From positions 1 through 5,212 of the forward strand of contig JBGUZF010000153.1 in the NCBI GenBank assembly GCA_045222795.1: DNA of 5,212 bases, read 5' to 3'. Below the pieces are notes generated by a model. It worked only from the letters and a program-made list of their open reading frames with translations. It ran no database searches and was not told the DNA's origin. This DNA is from Colimorpha sp045222795. GTDB taxonomy: Bacteria; Bacteroidota; Bacteroidia; Bacteroidales; P3. The position numbers and the translations under genes were made by a program. Below, in pieces: positions 1-3,167 of the stretch; positions within the stretch are counted from its first letter, which is position 1; each line of letters starts with the position of its first letter.

Positions 1-489
1 GAGCTGGCCAAGATCCGTGCCGGCAAGGCCAATCCCGGAATGCTCGACGGAGTGAAGGTTGACTACTACGGCACCATGACCGAAATCAGCCAGGTGGCCA
101 ACGTCAACACCCCCGATGCCCGTAGCATCATCATCCAGCCGTGGGAGAAGACCATCCTCGGTGCTATCAACAAGGCTATCCTCGACGCCAACCTGGGCTT
201 CACGCCGCGCCATGAGGGTGAGATACTGCGCATCGTCATCCCGCCGCTCACCGAAGAGCGCCGTAAGGAACTCTGCAAGCAGGCCAAGACCGAGGTGGAG
301 AACGCCAAAGTCAACGTCCGCAACGTGCGCCGCAATGTGATGGACAAGGTGAAGAAACTGAAGGACAAATCGGTTCCCGAGGACGAGGTGAAGCAGGTGG
401 AGAAAGACCTTCAGGACATCACCGACAAGAACATCGCCGAGTGCGACAAGATATTCGCCGCCAAGGAGAAGGAAATCATGTCCATTTAA
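1..489 (+). CDS. frr: Ribosome recycling factor, 5'-truncated by the window edge
   Basis: Ribosome recycling factor acts in the cytoplasm with EF-G to split the post-termination ribosome so that it can start again. The frame is open from base 1 (first residues ELAKIRAGKANPGMLDGV) to a TAA at 487-489, giving 162 visible residues. Compared with the usual length of about 185, roughly 22-24 N-terminal residues lie outside the window; the ATG at 40 is an internal methionine, not the start. Family marks are the KIRAGKA segment, PPLTEERRK (about 241-270) and VRNVRR (316-333), which contains the arginine matching the functionally important R132 of E. coli RRF. The C-terminal helix of domain I (ending AKEKEIMSI) is complete. 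The product is intact where visible. The next gene, birA, follows almost immediately on the same strand across a short tandem repeat. The family call is very secure. Confidence 0.97.
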   Translation, partial: ELAKIRAGKANPGMLDGVKVDYYGTMTEISQVANVNTPDARSIIIQPWEKTILGAINKAILDANLGFTPRHEGEILRIVIPPLTEERRKELCKQAKTEVENAKVNVRNVRRNVMDKVKKLKDKSVPEDEVKQVEKDLQDITDKNIAECDKIFAAKEKEIMSI

Positions 490-517
490 TTGAAAATTGA
501 AAATTGAAAATTGAAAA
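490..517. repeat. Four perfect tandem copies of the heptamer TTGAAAA
   Basis: Units lie at 490-496, 497-503, 504-510 and 511-517, all identical, and start one base after the frr stop codon. The tract fills the whole frr-birA spacer and runs into the birA reading frame. Because 7 is not a multiple of 3, the four TTG triplets fall in different frames: those at 490 and 497 run into TGA after five codons, the one at 511 is out of frame with birA, and the one at 504 opens the ligase frame. From memory, similar AATTGAAAATTGAAA tracts occur between genes in other Bacteroidales genomes; that is not checked here. Confidence 0.95.
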
Positions 518-1250
518 TTCAATCTTCAAGATTCATAAGTTAGACTCTGTTGAGTCGACTAACAAGTATTGTGAAGCCCTCGACCTTGCGCAGGTTGAGG
601 ACTTCACTTGTTATTGGGCTTTGGTGCAGACCGCTGGCATAGGGCAGAGGGGAAACCATTGGGCGTCGGCGCCCGGTGAGAACCTCACCTTCAGTCATGT
701 GCTCCACCCCACGTTCCTTCCCGCCGACCGCCAGTTCAAGCTGACGCAGGCCCTCTCGCTGGCAATAGTCGATGCACTAAACACTAAACGCTTAACGCTA
801 AACACTAAAATCAAGTGGCCGAATGACATATATGTTGACGGGAAGAAGATCTGCGGCACGCTCGTAAGCACCCGCCTTGTGGGTAATAGCATAGCTTCCG
901 CTGTGTGTGGAATAGGTTTTAACGTCAACCAATGTAAGTTCCCCGACTGGGTGCCCAACCCAACATCGTTGAGCCTGCTGACGGGGGAGCGATATGAATT
1001 GGAGCCGCTTCTGCGTCAAGTGCTGCAATGCATCGAGGTGCGATATAACGCTCTCAAGACCGGCAATGACACAGAACAAGAGTACCTCGACCGTCTGCTG
1101 AATCTTGGCGTTCCTGCACGCTATAAATATAATGAAGAGGAGATTGTTGCCACCATCACCGGTGTCGACCCTCATGGTCGCCTACTTTTGACCACTTCCG
1201 ACGGCCGCCACATCAGTTGCGGCATGAAAGAGATAGCGCTGCTATCTTGA
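504..1250 (+). CDS. birA: Biotin--[acetyl-CoA-carboxylase] ligase, class I (no DNA-binding domain)
   Basis: This enzyme activates biotin to biotinyl-5'-AMP and transfers it to a lysine of biotin-dependent carboxylases in the cytoplasm. It has 248 residues: an LplA/BirA catalytic domain (about 10-185) and a small SH3-like C-terminal domain (about 200-248). Visible motifs are STN (18-20), TAGIGQRGNHW (43-53, the biotinyl-AMP loop), KWPND (104-108), GKKICG (113-118) and GIGFNVN (136-142). There is no N-terminal helix-turn-helix, so it is unlikely to act as the biotin repressor. The start is TTG at 504 inside the heptamer repeat: an in-frame TGA at 498-500 blocks anything upstream, and no ATG or GTG occurs before the conserved HKLDSVESTN segment, only non-canonical ATT (510, 531) or ATC (522). 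Oddities are isoleucine in the GxGxxG loop, a second heptamer tract at 777-811, and base use more A+T-rich than the neighbours. The stop overlaps the convergent gene. Confidence 0.95.
   Translation: MKIENSIFKIHKLDSVESTNKYCEALDLAQVEDFTCYWALVQTAGIGQRGNHWASAPGENLTFSHVLHPTFLPADRQFKLTQALSLAIVDALNTKRLTLNTKIKWPNDIYVDGKKICGTLVSTRLVGNSIASAVCGIGFNVNQCKFPDWVPNPTSLSLLTGERYELEPLLRQVLQCIEVRYNALKTGNDTEQEYLDRLLNLGVPARYKYNEEEIVATITGVDPHGRLLLTTSDGRHISCGMKEIALLS
510..533. repeat. Two overlapping short palindromes at the 5' end of birA
   Basis: ATTGAA-aa-TTCAAT (510-523) is a perfect 6-bp inverted repeat with a 2-base centre. AATCTT-c-AAGATT (521-533) is a perfect 6-bp inverted repeat around one base, sharing bases 521-523 with the first. 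Both lie just after the TTG start at 504. As RNA, the loops would have to open a base pair, so the hairpins are weak; as DNA, they could be bound by a dimeric protein. The symmetry is seen directly, but any role is unknown. Confidence 0.6.
777..811. repeat. Five imperfect tandem heptamers (CTAAACA type) inside birA
   Basis: Units are CTAAACA (777-783), CTAAACG (784-790), CTTAACG (791-797), CTAAACA (798-804) and CTAAAAT (805-811). Three units make 21 bp, so the peptide repeats every seven residues: LNTKRLT (92-98) followed by LNTK (99-102), then I103 and the KWPND motif at 104. The tract encodes the linker between a helix of the catalytic domain (ALSLAIVDA) and the active-site strand. Its sequence differs from the TTGAAAA tract at 490-517 but has the same unit length. 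It looks like a repeat that was accepted inside a coding region without breaking the frame. Confidence 0.85.
1231..1247. terminator. Hairpin between convergent genes, candidate bidirectional terminator
   Basis: AGATAGC (1231-1237), loop GCT, and GCTATCT (1241-1247) form a perfect 7-bp stem, with one extra G-U pair possible on the plus-strand RNA (1230 with 1248). It sits exactly where birA (stop 1248-1250) and the minus-strand gene (stop 1244-1242) meet. On the plus strand it is followed by a moderately T-rich stretch (to about 1270), and on the minus strand by only a short CTTTC. Neither side has a classical long U-tract, so intrinsic termination is plausible but not certain. Confidence 0.5.
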
Positions 1251-1703
1251 ATTGTGCATGATTTTCTTTACGAGGCGGGTGACGACGGCGTCGTACTGTT
1301 CCTCGGTGTCGGCGCAGAAGACGTAGACGGCGCGACTGAGGTAGGAGATGCCCATGTAGCAGCTGGCGGCGATGTCAATTTGTTCGTTCTTGATTGGGGC
1401 GCTAAGGCCAGGGTTGCTGCGGCTGCGGCGGGCGAAGAGCACTACGTCGCTGCCTTCGCGGAGACCTTCCTGCTGCTCGGCGCTGAGGTCGGCGATGCCG
1501 AACTCGCGGCGCATCCAGGCCCATCCTGCGTCGTCCTCGGCGGCGATGACTGTGACGTCGACCTGCGACGTGCTGTCAATGGCGAAACCTGTCACCGACG
1601 CCACTTTGACGTTAGGCTGCGAAGCATAGCGGCTGTAAAGCTCGGTCTGGGCGGTTGCTGCGAGTGAAGCGAGCAGCAGTAATGGTAGTATCAGACGCTT
1701 CAT
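1242..1703 (-). CDS. Small secreted protein of the ECF sigma cassette (possibly DUF4252-like)
   Basis: A 153-residue exported protein of unknown function. The start is ATG at 1703: it gives a clean signal peptide (MKR, then a leucine/alanine-rich core at about residues 4-14, likely cut near ATA-QT at about 18-19). Reading further upstream would only add a tail translated out of frame from the preceding gene. There is no lipobox cysteine, so the protein is probably periplasmic and soluble. The mature part alternates predicted strands and helices, with two cysteines (115, 130) and a helical basic end (VVTRLVKKIMHNSR). The ATG overlaps the TGA of the membrane-protein gene (ATGA), indicating translational coupling. 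Many Bacteroidota sigma/anti-sigma operons end in a small exported DUF4252 protein; size, signal peptide and position fit this one, but I see no decisive motif, so the family name is tentative. Its 3' end overlaps the birA end by 9 bp. Confidence 0.85.
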   Translation of the reverse strand: MKRLILPLLLLASLAATAQTELYSRYASQPNVKVASVTGFAIDSTSQVDVTVIAAEDDAGWAWMRREFGIADLSAEQQEGLREGSDVVLFARRSRSNPGLSAPIKNEQIDIAASCYMGISYLSRAVYVFCADTEEQYDAVVTRLVKKIMHNSR

Positions 1704-2206
1704 GCTGTGAGGAATTTCCAGATGTCGTTGATTACGGAGTCGGCCTCGCACTGGTTGTTGCACATCACCGTTGGGTCGGTGCGGTGGGTTTCCGCTGCCT
1801 GCGGCACGCTCTTGGCAGGCTGTGCCTGTGCGACAGCGGGCTTGGGCGCTGTAGTATGTTTGGATGCAGCGGGCGTGGTGGGAACGGCAGGAGTGGCAGG
1901 GGCTTCGACGGATTGGGGCATATCTTCGACGACGACGGGCTGCGGGGCGGGCTGCTGCTGAGCTACGAGTGGCATTTCGTTCTTGGGGACCAGAAGGGTG
2001 ATGCCGAAGACCGCTACGGCCACAGCCACCAGGGCCACTGAGGAGGTAATCAGTCGGCGGCGGCGCACGATAACTGTGGCGGCCTGCTCGGCGGCGGCGA
2101 CGACCTCATCCTTGTGGGTCAGACGGTTCAACTCCTCCAGCTCGCTGTCGGTCAGCGTGCCTGCCTGCCGTTTGGCAAGCAGTTGTTGAATGCTGTCTTG
2201 TTTCAT
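1700..2206 (-). CDS. Single-pass membrane protein, probable anti-sigma factor
   Basis: A 168-residue protein expected to hold the sigma factor encoded just upstream at the inner membrane. The N-terminal part (about 1-50) is cytoplasmic, helical and charged (TLTDSELEELNRLT at 17-30, arginine cluster at 48-51). One membrane segment follows (about 52-73, LITSSVALVAVAVAVFGITLLV region). Then comes a low-complexity Pro/Ala/Val/Gln-rich stretch (about 78-145), and a distinct C-terminal tail with C149-NNQ-C153 and IWKFLTA at the very end. No FecR or zinc-binding anti-sigma motif (HxxxCxxC) is visible. The role is inferred from architecture and from being wedged between the sigma gene and a secreted-protein gene, joined to both by ATGA overlaps. 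A strong ribosome site (AAGGAGA, 2220-2214) sits 7 nt before the ATG. The CxxxC tail could sense redox state or form a disulphide, but that is speculation. Confidence 0.85.
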   Translation of the reverse strand: MKQDSIQQLLAKRQAGTLTDSELEELNRLTHKDEVVAAAEQAATVIVRRRRLITSSVALVAVAVAVFGITLLVPKNEMPLVAQQQPAPQPVVVEDMPQSVEAPATPAVPTTPAASKHTTAPKPAVAQAQPAKSVPQAAETHRTDPTVMCNNQCEADSVINDIWKFLTA

Positions 2207-2697
2207 ATCGTTGTCTCCTTTTTGTTTTTCAGTTCTTTTTTCATCTTGACGTGCACTTCATTCAGTCGGCGGCGTATCGTCATGCTGCTCATGCCTGTCA
2301 GTTTTGCCAGCCTCTCGTAGCTGAGACCTTTCTCGTCGTGCAGTATCACCAGCGCGCGGAGTGCTGAGGGCAGTTTGTCGCGCAGATGCGTGGCGCGGTT
2401 GAGCAGCTGCGAGTAGCTGTCGTTTTCGACGGGTTCATCCTTCGCTATTTCGTCGAGCATCTGACTCTCGAGGTGCACGAAGCGGCTGCGGTGGCGTATT
2501 ATGTCGATGGCCGAGTGGCGCACTGCCTGGTAGCAGTAGTTCATCGGGTCGTCGATGCGCCTTTTGGCCATAGTTTGTGTCAGAGCCTCCTGCACAGCGT
2601 CGCGCGCGTCGTCCTTGTCGGCGAGCATGGAATATGCCAACGTGTAGAAATCCAGATAATGGTCTACGAGTTGTTGACGTATTTCCGCCTTTAACAT
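2203..2697 (-). CDS. RNA polymerase ECF-type sigma-70 factor
   Basis: A 164-residue alternative sigma factor that would direct RNA polymerase to a small regulon. Region 2 lies at about residues 10-75 (HYLDFYTLAYSMLADKDDARDAVQEAL, then MNYCYQAVRHSAIDIIRHR, the core-binding and -10-reading helices). A short linker follows (about 76-103). Region 4 lies at about 108-158 (LPSALRALVILHDEKGLSYERLAKLTGMSSMTIRRRLNEVHVKMKKEL), whose helix-turn-helix would read the -35 element. The product ends in a lysine-rich tail whose codons also form the ribosome site of the next gene. The ATG at 2697 gives a normal ECF N-terminus and full length. No Shine-Dalgarno precedes it; the upstream sequence is TCGTCGTCATATATAT. 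The stop overlaps the next start (ATGA), typical of a sigma/anti-sigma pair kept in balanced amounts. The ECF call is secure; the target genes are unknown. Confidence 0.95.
   Translation of the reverse strand: MLKAEIRQQLVDHYLDFYTLAYSMLADKDDARDAVQEALTQTMAKRRIDDPMNYCYQAVRHSAIDIIRHRSRFVHLESQMLDEIAKDEPVENDSYSQLLNRATHLRDKLPSALRALVILHDEKGLSYERLAKLTGMSSMTIRRRLNEVHVKMKKELKNKKETTI
2214..2220 (-). promoter_or_regulatory. Strong Shine-Dalgarno site for the anti-sigma gene
   Basis: On the minus strand AAGGAGA (2220-2214) lies 7 nt before the ATG at 2206. It sits inside the last codons of the sigma gene (Lys-Lys-Glu-Thr-Thr-Ile). Bacteroidota genes usually lack clear Shine-Dalgarno sites, and the other starts in this window do too, so this one stands out and supports the start chosen for the anti-sigma gene. 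Confidence 0.7.
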
Positions 2698-2706
2698 ATA
2701 TATATG
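2695..2706. repeat. 12-bp perfect AT-dinucleotide palindrome over the sigma start codon
   Basis: CATATATATATG reads the same on both strands and includes the ATG start of the sigma gene (2697-2695). It borders the CGTC motifs of the candidate promoter. It may simply be the melted, A+T-rich start region. A role is not established. Confidence 0.6.
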
Positions 2707-2733
2707 ACGACGAGGTGGCGAAATCTGTTCACC
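2706..2733 (-). promoter_or_regulatory. Candidate ECF-type promoter before the sigma gene
   Basis: Reading the minus strand, GGTGAAC (2733-2727) resembles an ECF -35 (GGAAC-like) element, and CGTCGTC (2712-2706) contains two overlapping CGTC motifs typical of ECF -10 elements. The spacers between GGTGAAC and each CGTC are 14 and 17 nt; 17 is in the usual range. If used, transcription would begin within a few bases of the ATG at 2697, giving a nearly leaderless message. No Bacteroidota housekeeping -7 element (TAnnTTTG) is seen in the 38-bp gap. The assignment rests on motif likeness only. Confidence 0.4.
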
Positions 2734-2735
2734 TT

Positions 2736-3167
2736 TTAACTTTTTTTATGAAATGACGGTATGTCGGGAAGTTGTGTGAGGGTGCCTTCGGCGAGGTTGA
2801 CGGCGACCATAACCAGCTGACGGCCATTGGTTAGCAGCAGGTAGGGTACGCGGAGTACGGTGTTGTAGCGGCAGGCCTGGTCGCAGACCTTCTGGGTGAT
2901 GGCTACCTCTGGCTTTTTGCATTCCACGATCATCTGAGGTTGGCCGTCGGTGTTGTAGAGGACGATGTCGCAGCGGCGCGTCATGCCGTTGAGGGTGATG
3001 GCGCCCTCGACCTGCATGAGTTCGAGGGGGTAGTTGTAGTGGGAATGGAGCATGCGGATGGTCAGTTGACGCACCTCCTCTTCGGGGGTCAGCGCAACCC
3101 AACGGCGGCGAACGGGGTCGAGCACCTCGCGGCGACCGTCTTCAAGAGTGCGAACATCAATATTCAT
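2736..3167 (-). CDS. HsdR N-terminal-domain protein (PD-(D/E)XK nuclease-like), stand-alone
   Basis: A 143-residue protein matching the domain found at the N-terminus of type I restriction subunit HsdR (HSDR_N_2 type), here without helicase or translocase parts. From the ATG at 3167, the fold runs VLDPVRRRWVALTPEEEVRQ (about 15-34), then YNYPLELMQVEG, then RRCDIVLYNTDG with the candidate catalytic Asp at residue 67, then MIVECKKP with Glu 82 and Lys 84, giving a D...ExK core. Next comes AITQKVCDQACRYN (about 89-102) and a closing strand pair. Such short proteins are widespread in Bacteroidota and their function is not established; no hsdM or hsdS is in the window, so a working type I restriction system is not supported. 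The ATG lies inside the last codons of the receptor gene (11-bp overlap), implying one transcript. A GTG at 3176 would add three residues and is a weaker choice. Confidence 0.9.
   Translation of the reverse strand: MNIDVRTLEDGRREVLDPVRRRWVALTPEEEVRQLTIRMLHSHYNYPLELMQVEGAITLNGMTRRCDIVLYNTDGQPQMIVECKKPEVAITQKVCDQACRYNTVLRVPYLLLTNGRQLVMVAVNLAEGTLTQLPDIPSFHKKS

Noticed and set aside
66..368. Minus-strand frame opposite frr.
   Set aside because: frr is unambiguous on the plus strand; the opposite frame is Ser/Arg/Leu-rich shadow sequence.
490..517. CRISPR array or insertion-sequence end.
   Set aside because: The units are 7 bp, directly adjacent and without spacers; no transposase or terminal inverted repeats flank them. 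It is a simple tandem repeat.
1254..1667. Plus-strand frame of 137 codons opposite the secreted-protein gene.
   Set aside because: No recognisable domain, while the minus-strand product has a good signal peptide and operon coupling; it would also run into the convergent junction right after birA.
1704..1763. N-terminal extension of the secreted protein to an upstream in-frame start at 1763.
   Set aside because: The extension would be translated out of frame within the membrane-protein gene and would bury the signal peptide; the ATG at 1703 with ATGA overlap is better.
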